Position numbers and translations under genes: made by a program
The notes under the pieces: model-generated
Databases searched by the model: none
Seen by the model: the letters and a program-made list of their open reading frames with translations, nothing else
Told to the model about the DNA's origin: nothing
Shown: positions 7,596 through 16,467 of the stretch, piece after piece
Layout of the letters: the number at the start of each line of letters is the position of its first letter
Position numbering within the stretch: position 1 is the stretch's first letter
Source of the DNA: Pseudomonas sp.
Lineage (GTDB): Bacteria; Pseudomonadota; Gammaproteobacteria; Pseudomonadales; Pseudomonadaceae
NCBI GenBank assembly: GCA_030603065.1
Contig: JAUVYN010000018.1
Coordinates: 1-47,717, forward strand
Direction of reading: 5' to 3'
DNA length: 47,717 bases

Positions 7596-7736
7596 GGACC
7601 TGACATTTCTGAAGTTGCGTTCAACGCAATAGAGATTTGCGCCGCTTTCGATTGTAGCAACGATAGCCTGCTACCAGACTGCGGATATCAACTCCCCAAT
7701 GGGGAGCCGAAATGGTCCGTAAAAGGAGCAGAATTA

Positions 7737-8793
7737 ATGCGTAAAGGTACTGTACTGGTAGTAGGCGCCACCGGTATCACCGGCGGCAACCTGGCTTCTT
7801 ACCTGGTTGCCAGCGGATGGACGGTATACGGTCTTTCCCGTCACCCCACCGAGCAGAGTGGTGTGATCCCAGTGGCGGCGGACCTGCTTGATGCGTCCGC
7901 TACGCGCAAGTCGCTGGCGGGGCTCCCAATCACCCACGTCTTCTATTGCACCTGGATACGCCGCGACAACGAAAAGGCCAACGTTGAGGCCAACAGCGCC
8001 ATGATGCGCAACCTGTTTGCCGCTTTGACGGAGGCCGATCTGCATCACGCCTCGCTGGTTACCGGCACCAAGCAGTATCTTGGCTCCTTCGAAGCCTATG
8101 GCAGCGGCAGGACCGAGACGCCCTTCCGTGAATCCGAACCGCGCGTGCCCGGGGAAAACTTTTATTACGCCCTCGAAGATTTACTGTTCGAAGCAGCCGA
8201 GCGCCAAGGTTTCGCCTGGAACGTGCATCGGCCGCACACGGTGATCGGCTACGCCCGCGGTAACGCAATGAACATGGGCACAACCCTCGCCGTCTACGCC
8301 TCGATCTGTAAAGCACCGGCAAGCCCTTCGTGTTCCCGGGATCACAGACCCAATGGAACGCGCTTACCGATATGACCGACGCACTGGTCTTGGCACGCCA
8401 GATGGAATGGGCTGCCACCTCGCCTGGTGCACATCACCAGGCCTTCAACACGGTAAACGGTGACGTGTTTCGCTGGCGCCGGATGTGGCGCGAGATTGGT
8501 GAATATTTCGGCTTAGAAGTAGCAGATTGCCCTGAAACGCCAGAGCCGCTCGAGACGCAAATGGCCAGCGCCGACGCAACCTGGCGCGATCTTGCGGCGA
8601 AGATGGTCTCGTTGAGCACGACGTTACCAAGCTTGCCTCGTGGTGGCACACCGACGCCGACCTTGGACGCGATCAGGAATGCGTCAACGACACCACCAAG
8701 TTCCGCGATTTCGGCTTTGACCACTTTCGCGAAACCCGCGGTGCATTCTTCGACCTGTTTGATCGCTTGCGGGCAGAAAAACTGATTCCCTGA
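7737..8793 (+). pseudogene. SDR/PRISE-like NAD(P)-dependent reductase, two frameshifts
   Basis: The ATG at 7737 (AGGAG eight bases upstream) opens an extended SDR protein with the Rossmann motif VLVVGATGITGGNLASYL. It resembles progesterone 5-beta-reductase/iridoid-synthase-like (PRISE) reductases: THVFYCTWIR, TGTKQYLGSF, FYYALEDLLFE and NVHRPHTVIGY. Around 8312 one base is missing and the protein continues in another frame (KPFVFPGSQTQWNALTDMTD by inference). A second missing base near 8600 moves it again, the last frame reading VEHDVTKLASWWHTDADLG to the TGA at 8791-8793. All three parts together make one normal protein of about 350 residues. Unless these are sequencing errors the gene is dead. 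It ends one base from the end of the convergent benE. Confidence 0.8.
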
Positions 8794-8794
8794 A

Positions 8795-9943
8795 TCAGCG
8801 CTTCAATACCAGATAACACCCATAACCGATGACCACGCCCCAAAGCGCGGAGGACAGCCCGAACAGGGACATGCCTGATGCAGTGACGATGAAGGTGATC
8901 AGCGATGCCTCACGGTGACTGGCGTCTTCCAAAGCTGAAAACAGGTTACCCGCAATCGCACCCAGCAGCGCCAACCCTGCCAATACCGCTACGAAGGCGG
9001 CTGGCAGGGATGTGAAAAGGCTGACGATGGTGCCTGCGAAAATGCCGCCCACCAGATAGAAGATTCCGTTGAATACTCCGGCAACGTAGCGCCGGGCGGG
9101 ATCTTCATGGGCATCCTTGCCGGTACAGATAGCAGCAGTGATGGCCGCTACCACGGTGGTTATGCCGCCAAAAAACGCAATGGGCACTGAGATCAGGCTG
9201 GTCACGCCGATGACCGGCTTGGCTTTGACCGCATAGCCTGCGCTCTGCAGGATAGCCATACCAGGCAGAAACTGGCCTGTCAGGCTGACCAACACCAACG
9301 GAATGGCCAGACTCAGGGTGGACGTCAAAGACCACTGTGGCTCGATGAACTGGGGTATCGCCAGACTCCAGCGCACGCCGGACAGCGAAGCACCTTCGAG
9401 TATCACGGCCAAAACGACCCCGACGACCAGAAGCAAAACCAGAGTGTATTTGGGGCAGACCCGCCGCAGCACCACGTAAGCTGCCAGCATTCCGATAGCC
9501 AGTGCGGGAGTCGTCTCAATCGCTGTGAAAGCGCCGACGCCGAACTGAAAGAGAATACCCGCCATCATCCCGGCCGCAATGCCCTTGGGAATCGCTCTAA
9601 CAAAAGCGTCAAAGGTGCCGGATACACCGATGATGAAGATGATGACTGCTGCCGTGATATAGGCGCCGACGGCCTCATTCAATGACAGCCCAGGAAAGAG
9701 GGTAACCAGTAGCGCGGTGCCCGGCGCCGACCAGGCAGTGACAATCGGCGCCTTGAGCCAGACCGACAAAATGATGCCGGATACCCCCGCACCGATAGAG
9801 ATGGCCCAGACCCAGGAGGTCATCATTTCCGCCGAGATGCCCGCACTGGAGCCTGCCTGAAAAAAGATTGCCAGCGGCCCCGAGTAGGACACCAGTACAG
9901 CCAAGAAACCGGCCACTATCGCTGGCAAGGAAAGGTCTTTCAC
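8795..9943 (-). CDS. benE: Benzoate transporter BenE
   Basis: A 382-aa polytopic inner-membrane protein with about 12 hydrophobic segments, of the BenE benzoate:H+ symporter family. Family-like stretches include AGFLAVLVSYSGPLAIFFQA near the N-terminus, VTAWSAPGTALL and FFGGITTVVAAITAAICTGK. The start is GTG at 9941-9943, with AGGA about nine bases upstream; no ATG lies near. It is the last gene of the leftward cat-ben string, 12 bases after benK, and gives the cell a second benzoate importer besides BenK. The convergent SDR pseudogene stops one base away, with no terminator seen between them. Confidence 0.93.
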   Translation of the reverse strand: MKDLSLPAIVAGFLAVLVSYSGPLAIFFQAGSSAGISAEMMTSWVWAISIGAGVSGIILSVWLKAPIVTAWSAPGTALLVTLFPGLSLNEAVGAYITAAVIIFIIGVSGTFDAFVRAIPKGIAAGMMAGILFQFGVGAFTAIETTPALAIGMLAAYVVLRRVCPKYTLVLLLVVGVVLAVILEGASLSGVRWSLAIPQFIEPQWSLTSTLSLAIPLVLVSLTGQFLPGMAILQSAGYAVKAKPVIGVTSLISVPIAFFGGITTVVAAITAAICTGKDAHEDPARRYVAGVFNGIFYLVGGIFAGTIVSLFTSLPAAFVAVLAGLALLGAIAGNLFSALEDASHREASLITFIVTASGMSLFGLSSALWGVVIGYGCYLVLKR

Positions 9944-9955
9944 GGGCTAAAGTCC

Positions 9956-11311
9956 TTAGCTACCGGTGGCTCTCATTGCTTCACCACGGACGGAGGTCGT
10001 TTTGGGTTCTACGCCAAATCCGCTGCGTCCTACCAGGGCGATGGCGACGGTTGCGATGACGCCAGGAACAGCCAACGCCAGAAAGTTTATATGGTGCGGC
10101 ATTGCCATGGCCAGGAGAGCGCCGCCGACCAATGGACCGACGATAGCACCGTTGCGGCCAATTCCCGAAGCCCACCCAAGCCCGGTGGAACGGATGCTAG
10201 TGGGGTAGTACTGGGCAACATAGGCGTACAACAGAATCTGCGAACCGATGGTAGTCGCGCCGGCAATGCCAACGAGGGTATAGAGGAACCACATGGGATT
10301 GTCATACCCGAGCGTCACCAGCGATACCGAAGCCAGAACAAAGAAGGCTACAAGCACCGAGCGCAGCGACAGTCTATCCGCCAGCCAGCCACCCCCGACC
10401 GCGCCAACTATCGCCCCGATATTCAGCACCATCAAAAACATCAGACTGGAACTCAAGGCATAGCCTGCACTGGACATCAGTTTCGGCAACCAGGACCCAA
10501 GGGCGTACACCATCAGCAGACAGCAGAAGAATGCGATCCAGAACATCGTGGTGCTCATTGCGCGGCCATCGCGGAACAGCTCCAGAACCGGGGCCTTGCT
10601 GTCATTGACTGGAGGCACCACAAGCGCGTCTTGAGTACGGATATCCATCTGCGGAGCGACTTGCTGGAGCACATTGCGCGCTTCATTCTCGCGCTTCTGC
10701 GCCATCAGGAAGGCTACCGATTCGGGCAGGTATTTCAGCATAAGCGGCAGCAGAAGTAGCGGCACACCGGCCAGAAAGAACATGATTTGCCAGCCGAAGT
10801 TGGGCACGATCCAGATACCCAGACCGGCAGACATCATCCCCCCCACGGCATAGCCGCTGAACATCAGCGCGACCAGCGTGCTGCGTCGCCGCGCGGGTGA
10901 GTATTCACTCATCAGGGAAACTACGTTTGGCATTACTCCGCCAATACCCAACCCGGCAATAAAGCGCAGAGCGCCGAACTCCCAGGGCGAGGTTGCCAGA
11001 CCATTGATCACCGTGGTCAGACTGAACAGCACAACGCAGCCGATGATGACTTTCTTGCGCCCTATCCGGTCCGACAGCATTCCGAAGCCCATGGCCCCGA
11101 ACATCATGCCGAACAGAGCACTACTACCGAGCAGGCCGGCAACATAAGGACTCAGCTGCCACTCATCCATAAGGATGGGCAGCACCACGCCGTAGATCAC
11201 CAGATCATAGCCGTCGAAGATGATAATGAGGGTGCACCAGAAGAGAACCTTCCAGTGAAACCGGTTGAATTTGGCGTTATCGATAACGTCATTTACGTCG
11301 ATAGTTCTCAT
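9956..11311 (-). CDS. benK: Benzoate:H+ symporter BenK (MFS, AAHS family)
   Basis: A 451-aa major facilitator protein with 12 predicted membrane helices. It has the aromatic acid:H+ symporter marks FDGYDLVIYGVVLP in helix 1 and SDRIGRKKV in the helix 2-3 loop, repeated as LADRLSLRSV in the second half. BenK imports benzoate in Acinetobacter and Pseudomonas. It follows benD by 63 bases and precedes benE by 12 bases on the same strand, so it is cotranscribed with the enzymes that use its substrate. Other AAHS members take 4-hydroxybenzoate or muconate; position makes benzoate by far the likeliest. Confidence 0.92.
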   Translation of the reverse strand: MRTIDVNDVIDNAKFNRFHWKVLFWCTLIIIFDGYDLVIYGVVLPILMDEWQLSPYVAGLLGSSALFGMMFGAMGFGMLSDRIGRKKVIIGCVVLFSLTTVINGLATSPWEFGALRFIAGLGIGGVMPNVVSLMSEYSPARRRSTLVALMFSGYAVGGMMSAGLGIWIVPNFGWQIMFFLAGVPLLLLPLMLKYLPESVAFLMAQKRENEARNVLQQVAPQMDIRTQDALVVPPVNDSKAPVLELFRDGRAMSTTMFWIAFFCCLLMVYALGSWLPKLMSSAGYALSSSLMFLMVLNIGAIVGAVGGGWLADRLSLRSVLVAFFVLASVSLVTLGYDNPMWFLYTLVGIAGATTIGSQILLYAYVAQYYPTSIRSTGLGWASGIGRNGAIVGPLVGGALLAMAMPHHINFLALAVPGVIATVAIALVGRSGFGVEPKTTSVRGEAMRATGS

Positions 11312-11374
11312 CGGTCTGTACTCGCCCTATTGTTTTTGTGCGGGAGTTACCTTCCTGGCGTTTGTTACGAAGAC

Positions 11375-12154
11375 TTAGCCCTGATCTCCGCCTGCAACCG
11401 GAATCACGGTCCCGGTGATGTAACTGGCCGCATCTGATGCCAGAAAAAGAATGGGTTCGGCCTGTTCATCGAGGTCGCCATAGCGATGCATGAAGCTGTT
11501 TTGTTTGGTCTGATCGACCAGCGCCTGGTACCAGGCCTTTTCATGCTCGCCCTGCTCGCTCGAATTACGTGGCGTGAGCCGCGGCGGGGCCTCGGTACCG
11601 CCCGGTGCCGTGGCATTTACTCGGATATTGTGCGGGGCGTATTCGTAAGCCAGGTTGACGGTCATGGCGTTGACGCCACCCTTGGCCGCGCCGTAAGGCA
11701 CCCGCATCAACCCGCGCGTAGCTACGGACGAAACGTTAACGATCACGCCGCCCTTCTGCTCGAGCATGTAAGGCAATGCTGCGCGGCAGCACCAGAGTGT
11801 GGGAAACAGCGACCGCAGGATTTCCTTCTCGATCTGCTCGGGGCTGTATTGATCAAAGGGTTGCGCCCAGATTGTGCCGCCGACGTTGTTGATCAGAATG
11901 TCGATACGAGCGAAGTGCTTGTACGCCTCAGCCATGACCTGCTCAGCACCAGCCCAGGTTTCAAGATTTGCCTGCACCGCAACGGCGTCAGCACCATGCT
12001 CCCTGAGCTCAGCAGCCACGCCCTGAACAAAATCTGCGATATCAACCAGCAGCAGCCGCCCGCCCTCTGCGGCTGCCAGCTCGGCGACGCGCTTGCCGAT
12101 TCCCTGTGCGGCGCCGGTGATAACCATTACCTTGCCGGTAAAGCGGGCCTTCAT
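11375..12154 (-). CDS. benD: Benzoate cis-diol dehydrogenase BenD
   Basis: A 259-aa short-chain dehydrogenase that oxidises and decarboxylates 1,6-dihydroxycyclohexa-2,4-diene-1-carboxylate to catechol with NAD+. It shows the cofactor loop TGAAQGIG (13-20), NNVGG (89-93), Ser142-143 in NVSSVAT, and catalytic Tyr154 and Lys158 in YGAAKGG. Its ATG overlaps the benC stop by four bases (ATGA), indicating translational coupling in the ben operon. Length and motifs are normal for BenD. Confidence 0.95.
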   Translation of the reverse strand: MKARFTGKVMVITGAAQGIGKRVAELAAAEGGRLLLVDIADFVQGVAAELREHGADAVAVQANLETWAGAEQVMAEAYKHFARIDILINNVGGTIWAQPFDQYSPEQIEKEILRSLFPTLWCCRAALPYMLEQKGGVIVNVSSVATRGLMRVPYGAAKGGVNAMTVNLAYEYAPHNIRVNATAPGGTEAPPRLTPRNSSEQGEHEKAWYQALVDQTKQNSFMHRYGDLDEQAEPILFLASDAASYITGTVIPVAGGDQG

Positions 12155-13179
12155 GCCACTTGCTCCTGAGCCGCAGACACACTTGGCGTGAATTTCTCAT
12201 AATGAAAGGAATTCGGAGTGATGCCTTTCTCTCGGAAGAAGGCAAGGACGGAATCGACCATGGGCGGGGGCCCGCAGAGATAGACGTCAACATCACCCTC
12301 GTTGAGGGGCGCCTGATCCATATGGTGGGTGACGTATCCCTTGCGCGGATGGGCGCTGTCCTTACTGGATACGCACGTCACGTAACTAAAGTGCTCCAGC
12401 TCCTCGACAAAGCGGTCGAGAATATCAAGGCACACCAGGTCATCCTCGGTGCTGACGCCATAAACCAGATGCGTGGGGAGATCACAGCCGTTGGCCTTCA
12501 TATGCTCAAGCTTGGCCAGAAAAGGCGCCAAGCCCGTACCACCAGCAAGCATCAGCACTGGCCGCTCGATGGGCCGTAAATAGAAGCTGCCCATTGGCCC
12601 GGTGAGGGTTACCTTGTCACCCGTACGTGCCTCACCAACCAGCCAGGAACTCATCAGCCCGCCTGGCACATTGCGGATCAGAAAGCTCAGGTCCCGGCTG
12701 CCGGGCTTGGAGCTAAAGGAATAGGCACGGGTTTGCTCGCTACCCGGAACCTGAATGTTGACGTACTGCCCTGGCAGAAACGCAAGCTCCTCTGCAACGC
12801 TGATCTTCAACTCGATGGATGTCGGCGAAATCAGGTTAACCTCTGCGACTGTACCCGACACCGTGGCATTTCCGGTCTTGCACATGGTCGATGGCACCGG
12901 CACTTCAACCACGCAATCACTGGAAGGCACCATCTGGCAGGTGAGAACCATTCCCTGGCTCACTTCCTCTTCGGACAGGGCTTCCTCGATGTATTCCTCG
13001 CCCAGGTCGAACTCGCCCTGACGACAGGCACCCTTGCAGGTGCCGCAGACGCCATCGGAGCAATCCATGGGCAGGTTGATCTGCGCACGATATGCCGCAT
13101 CCAGCACCGTTTCGCCTTCGTTGCAGGACACAAAACGGGTCACGCCGTCTTCGAAATTCAGTGCGATGTTGTAGCTCAT
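12151..13179 (-). CDS. benC: Benzoate 1,2-dioxygenase reductase BenC
   Basis: The 342-aa electron-transfer component that passes electrons from NADH to the BenAB oxygenase. It has an N-terminal plant-type [2Fe-2S] domain with Cys40, Cys45, Cys48 and Cys81 (MDCSDGVCGTCKG, LTCQM). Then come the FAD-binding RAYSFSS and the NAD-binding GGTGLAPFLA and CGPPPMVDSV. The ATG at 13179 has GGGAG upstream. It lies 19 bases after benB and overlaps benD. Confidence 0.95.
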   Translation of the reverse strand: MSYNIALNFEDGVTRFVSCNEGETVLDAAYRAQINLPMDCSDGVCGTCKGACRQGEFDLGEEYIEEALSEEEVSQGMVLTCQMVPSSDCVVEVPVPSTMCKTGNATVSGTVAEVNLISPTSIELKISVAEELAFLPGQYVNIQVPGSEQTRAYSFSSKPGSRDLSFLIRNVPGGLMSSWLVGEARTGDKVTLTGPMGSFYLRPIERPVLMLAGGTGLAPFLAKLEHMKANGCDLPTHLVYGVSTEDDLVCLDILDRFVEELEHFSYVTCVSSKDSAHPRKGYVTHHMDQAPLNEGDVDVYLCGPPPMVDSVLAFFREKGITPNSFHYEKFTPSVSAAQEQVA

Positions 13180-13198
13180 GATGATGCTCTCCCATCAA

Positions 13199-13690
13199 TT
13201 ACAGGTGGTAAACGTCCAGCACCTGATTGATGCAATCGTTGTTCAGAACCAATCGCTTCTCTCGAATCAGCGGCTGTTCTCCGGTGACATCCAAGGTGTA
13301 GAAGGAGGTGCCGAAGAACTCGGCAGTCTTCTTGTAGCGGTAGGCCTTGGTCAGCCAGTTGAACCTCAGCTTCACTTCACTATCGCTCTGGGACAGGATC
13401 TCCAGGTTGCTGGTGAAGTGCGTGGTCCGTGGTTCAGGCATGGAGCTGGCACCGGAGCGCTCGGTCTTGATGCGGTAGACCCGGTCCTCCAGGCCATCCT
13501 TGTTGGGGTAATAGATGAGCGAGATTTCGCGCTGCGGGTCCTCAGTCAGCTCATCGTTGTCATCCCAAGCCGGCATCCAGTAGGTGACGTCTGCGTGGTA
13601 GCACGCCAGCCATTTGTCCCACTCGCGGTCGTCCAGATAACGCGCCTCGCGCAGAATGAATTGCTCGATGTCGTGATAACTCAGGTTCAT
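13199..13690 (-). CDS. benB: Benzoate 1,2-dioxygenase small (beta) subunit BenB
   Basis: A 163-aa subunit of the ring-hydroxylating dioxygenase; it stabilises the alpha3beta3 hexamer and carries no metal. [37 protein letters not shown] and the C-terminal [16 protein letters not shown] match the family. The frame is open further upstream, but the ATG at 13690 is chosen because AGAGGAGG lies seven bases before it and it overlaps the benA stop by four bases, standard for benAB. Confidence 0.94.
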   Translation of the reverse strand: MNLSYHDIEQFILREARYLDDREWDKWLACYHADVTYWMPAWDDNDELTEDPQREISLIYYPNKDGLEDRVYRIKTERSGASSMPEPRTTHFTSNLEILSQSDSEVKLRFNWLTKAYRYKKTAEFFGTSFYTLDVTGEQPLIREKRLVLNNDCINQVLDVYHL

Positions 13691-15063
13691 GCGGAAGCCT
13701 CCTCTGTAGTCACAGGAATGAGGCTGGCACGCTCGGCCTCGATGGCGCGGCCCATCTCGACTTGCCAATGCTGGTGATGATTGACGTACAGACCTTCGTC
13801 ATCCGGCTTGGCTCCACTCATGATGGGCTTCATGTCGATCTGGTTGGCGTGCTCGTCAGGGCCATCTATCCAATGCGTAGCACCGCGGCTCATGTCATTC
13901 CAGCGCATGCCGTGTGCTTCGTAACCATTCTGGCAGGCACGGAATTCCTCCAGATCGTCCGGCGTACCCATACCCGTGACGTTGAAGAAGTCCTCATACT
14001 GGCGAATACGCTTGGTGCGCAGCTCGGCCGGCTCGTTCTTCGGGCCAAAGGCGTAAATGGTCACCTCGGTCTTGTTGACGCTGATCGGACGCGTCACGCG
14101 GATCTGCGTGGAAAACTGATCCATCAGGTACACATTGGGGTACAGGCACAGGTTCTTGGTAGTGCGCACTATGGAGTCGGCGCGGGCATCGCCAAAGGTC
14201 TGGCGCAACCGCTCGAGCTGGCTGAAAATAGGCCGCACTTCCGGATTAAGCAGGCGCGTCCAGAGCATCATGTGGCCGTTTTCGAAGGAATAGAAACCGC
14301 CGTCAGCCGACCAGCTCTTGGCATCGACCGCCTCGGTGCCACCCTTTTCGTAATTGCGCTGGCCCATGGTGGACAGATAGTTCCAGTGGACGGTGCCGAC
14401 GTGGTAGCCGTCCGCCCCATTCTCGGCGGTGAGCTTCCAGTTACCCTCGTAGGTATAGGTCGAGGTGCCGCGCAGAATTTCCAGGCCGTCTTCGGACTGA
14501 TCCACGATGTTATCGATGATCTTGGTGGTTTCGCCCAGATGCTCTTCGAGGGGCACCACGTCGGCGTTCAGACTGCCGAACAGGAAGCCGCGGTAGTTTC
14601 CGAACTTGGGCATCTGCTTGAGATCATGCGAGCCATCCGTATTGAACTGCTCGGGATAGCCGCCCTTTTTCTGATCCTTGGCCTTGAGTAGCTGACCATC
14701 GTTGCGGAAGGTCCAGCCGTGAAAGGGGCAGGTGAAAGAGGTCTTGTTGCCGCGTTTCTTGCGGCACAGGGTGGCGCCACGGTGCGAGCAGGTATTAAGG
14801 ATGGCCTTGAGCTCACCCTCCTTGGTGCGGGTGATAACCACCGGCTGGCGACCCACGGTCACGGTGAAGTAGTCGCCCGGCTCCTGGACCTGACTCTCGT
14901 GGGCCAGGTAAACCCAGTTGCCTTCGAAGATGTATTTCATCTCCAGTTCGAACAGATCCTCATCGGTGAAAATGCCGCGATCACACTGGTAGCGTCCGGT
15001 TGCCGGGTCGGCGACCACGGCGCCCTTTACCTTTTCGGCGAGCTTTGCGAGCTTACTGGTCAT
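13687..15063 (-). CDS. benA: Benzoate 1,2-dioxygenase large (alpha) subunit BenA
   Basis: The 458-aa catalytic subunit adds O2 to benzoate to give the cis-diol. The Rieske centre is CSHRG (Cys92, His94) with CPFHGW (Cys112, His115). The mononuclear iron site is in [13 protein letters not shown], about residues 215-228. The ATG at 15063 has GGAG eight bases upstream; a GTG three codons earlier (15072) is an alternative start. It lies only 30 bases after catA on the same strand, with no room for a strong separate promoter or binding array, so ben expression probably depends on transcription through the cat genes. Confidence 0.95.
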   Translation of the reverse strand: MTSKLAKLAEKVKGAVVADPATGRYQCDRGIFTDEDLFELEMKYIFEGNWVYLAHESQVQEPGDYFTVTVGRQPVVITRTKEGELKAILNTCSHRGATLCRKKRGNKTSFTCPFHGWTFRNDGQLLKAKDQKKGGYPEQFNTDGSHDLKQMPKFGNYRGFLFGSLNADVVPLEEHLGETTKIIDNIVDQSEDGLEILRGTSTYTYEGNWKLTAENGADGYHVGTVHWNYLSTMGQRNYEKGGTEAVDAKSWSADGGFYSFENGHMMLWTRLLNPEVRPIFSQLERLRQTFGDARADSIVRTTKNLCLYPNVYLMDQFSTQIRVTRPISVNKTEVTIYAFGPKNEPAELRTKRIRQYEDFFNVTGMGTPDDLEEFRACQNGYEAHGMRWNDMSRGATHWIDGPDEHANQIDMKPIMSGAKPDDEGLYVNHHQHWQVEMGRAIEAERASLIPVTTEEASA

Positions 15064-15093
15064 GTTATTCACTCCGTATCTGCAAGGGCGTTT

Positions 15094-16035
15094 TCACGCA
15101 GCGTTCTCTTCCAGAGCGCGACGGCGGGCATGGCGCTCATGAAGCTCGGCCTTGTCAGTGGCGACCAGTACTACATTGAACTCCACCTCGGTGATCGGTC
15201 CTTCCCAGCCGTGCCTGGCGGCGATATCGGAGCGCTCAACCGGCTTGGGCTCAAGCACCAGCTCTTCACGGGTGGCAAAGGCAAAATCATCAAAGGTGTA
15301 TTCATCACCGGCAATGTTGACTTGGGTAGTCAGGTGCTTGAAGCCGGGCTTGGCGACGAAGTAATGAATGTGCGCAGGCCGCTGGCCGTGCCGACCTAGC
15401 TGGGTGAGCAGTTTCTGAGTAGAGCCGTCGGGAGGGCAACCGTAGCCGCAGGGCATGATGCTTTGCGCTGCGTAGCGACCCTCAGCATCTGTCTTGATGC
15501 GGCGACGCAGATGATATTCACTCTGCGACTGGTCAAAGAAAGAGTAGGCGCCCTTGGCGTCAGCTTGCCAGATGTCGACAATGGCGTTAGCTACCGGCAC
15601 ACCCTGCTCATCAGTGACCTGGCCCTTGATCAGAATGACTTCGGCTTCTGTATCAGAACCGTCATCCATTCTTGCAAAGCCCTCGCTTAGCGGCGCTCCG
15701 GCAACATAAAGAGGGCCTTCGATGGTGCGTGGCGTGCCACCTGCCAGACCAGCCGCCTCATCGATGGCGTCCTGGCGGATGTCCAGGTAGCGATCCATTC
15801 CCAAACCCGGAGCCAACAGGGCAGTTTCATTGTTGGCGCCCAGTTCGCCGACGTAATACACGGCGCTCCAGAATTCCTCGGGGGTGACGTCGAAATCCTC
15901 GACGATCTGAAAAATGTCATGCATGACGCGGTGAACGATCTTCTTTACTCGCTCGTTACCTTCGGACTTGTCGAAGCCTGCGACCTTTTCCAGCAGTTCC
16001 TTCACTTCAGCGGTTTGCATTGTTTTAACAGTCAT
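15094..16035 (-). CDS. catA: Catechol 1,2-dioxygenase CatA
   Basis: A 313-aa intradiol dioxygenase that cleaves catechol to cis,cis-muconate using Fe3+. Ligand-bearing motifs are visible: the tyrosine in GAYSFFD, the tyrosine in MPCGYGCPPDG, and both histidines of RPAHIHYFV. An N-terminal helical dimerisation domain precedes the catalytic beta-sandwich, as usual. The ATG at 16035 has GAGGAGAA upstream; a second ATG five codons later is possible. It is third in the catB-catC-catA order and is followed by benA. Confidence 0.95.
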   Translation of the reverse strand: MTVKTMQTAEVKELLEKVAGFDKSEGNERVKKIVHRVMHDIFQIVEDFDVTPEEFWSAVYYVGELGANNETALLAPGLGMDRYLDIRQDAIDEAAGLAGGTPRTIEGPLYVAGAPLSEGFARMDDGSDTEAEVILIKGQVTDEQGVPVANAIVDIWQADAKGAYSFFDQSQSEYHLRRRIKTDAEGRYAAQSIMPCGYGCPPDGSTQKLLTQLGRHGQRPAHIHYFVAKPGFKHLTTQVNIAGDEYTFDDFAFATREELVLEPKPVERSDIAARHGWEGPITEVEFNVVLVATDKAELHERHARRRALEENAA

Positions 16036-16143
16036 TGTCGTTCTCCTCAGTTTCTTGTTTTTGTTGCTCAGAACATCAATCGGTGGGCAACAGCTTGAAT
16101 TGGCGCCGGTTATCTCATGCGCCAGCCTCCAGTGGGCTCCCTG

Positions 16144-16434
16144 TCAGCTGTCATCCCCACGGATAGAGGACGGGTGACGGCACAGGGGTGCGACGGATAT
16201 ATCCATATAAGGAAACAGGGGCAGATTGCTGATCAGCTCCTGCAATTCGGCGTTGTCCTCAACGTCGAAAATACTCACGTTGGCGTAACTACCTGCCACG
16301 CGCCAAAGGTGACGCCACTTGCCCTGCTCCTGCAGATTCTGGGCATAAGCCTTCTCGGCGGCCTTGATATCTGCCGCGACGCTGGCGGACATGTCATGCG
16401 GGATATTCACTTTCATTTCGACTTTGAACAGCAT
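16144..16434 (-). CDS. catC: Muconolactone delta-isomerase CatC
   Basis: A 96-aa enzyme converting muconolactone to 3-oxoadipate enol-lactone. The opening MLFKVEMKVNIPHDM, the GKWRHLWRVAGSYANVSIFD stretch and the LPLFPYMDISVAPLCRHPSS end are the family hallmarks, and length is standard. GGAG precedes the ATG by eight bases. It sits 33 bases after catB; 108 bases follow it before catA, without an obvious terminator. Confidence 0.95.
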   Translation of the reverse strand: MLFKVEMKVNIPHDMSASVAADIKAAEKAYAQNLQEQGKWRHLWRVAGSYANVSIFDVEDNAELQELISNLPLFPYMDISVAPLCRHPSSIRGDDS

Positions 16435-16467
16435 GGGCTTGTCTCCGGTTGCTGGGCTTTATGCCGG

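Noticed and set aside
7413-7736. N-terminal extension of the SDR pseudogene reaching back to 7413
   Set aside because: The extension has no family similarity, covers the LysR fragment on the other strand, and the ATG at 7737 has a proper AGGAG and starts right at the Rossmann motif.
10091-10759. Long plus-strand frame inside benK
   Set aside because: It is antisense to a clear MFS transporter gene, is rich in His, Gln and Arg as antisense frames of GC-rich genes are, and has no recognisable domain.
13762-14691. Long plus-strand frame of about 310 codons inside benA
   Set aside because: It is antisense to the Rieske oxygenase gene and has only the skewed composition expected of a shadow frame.
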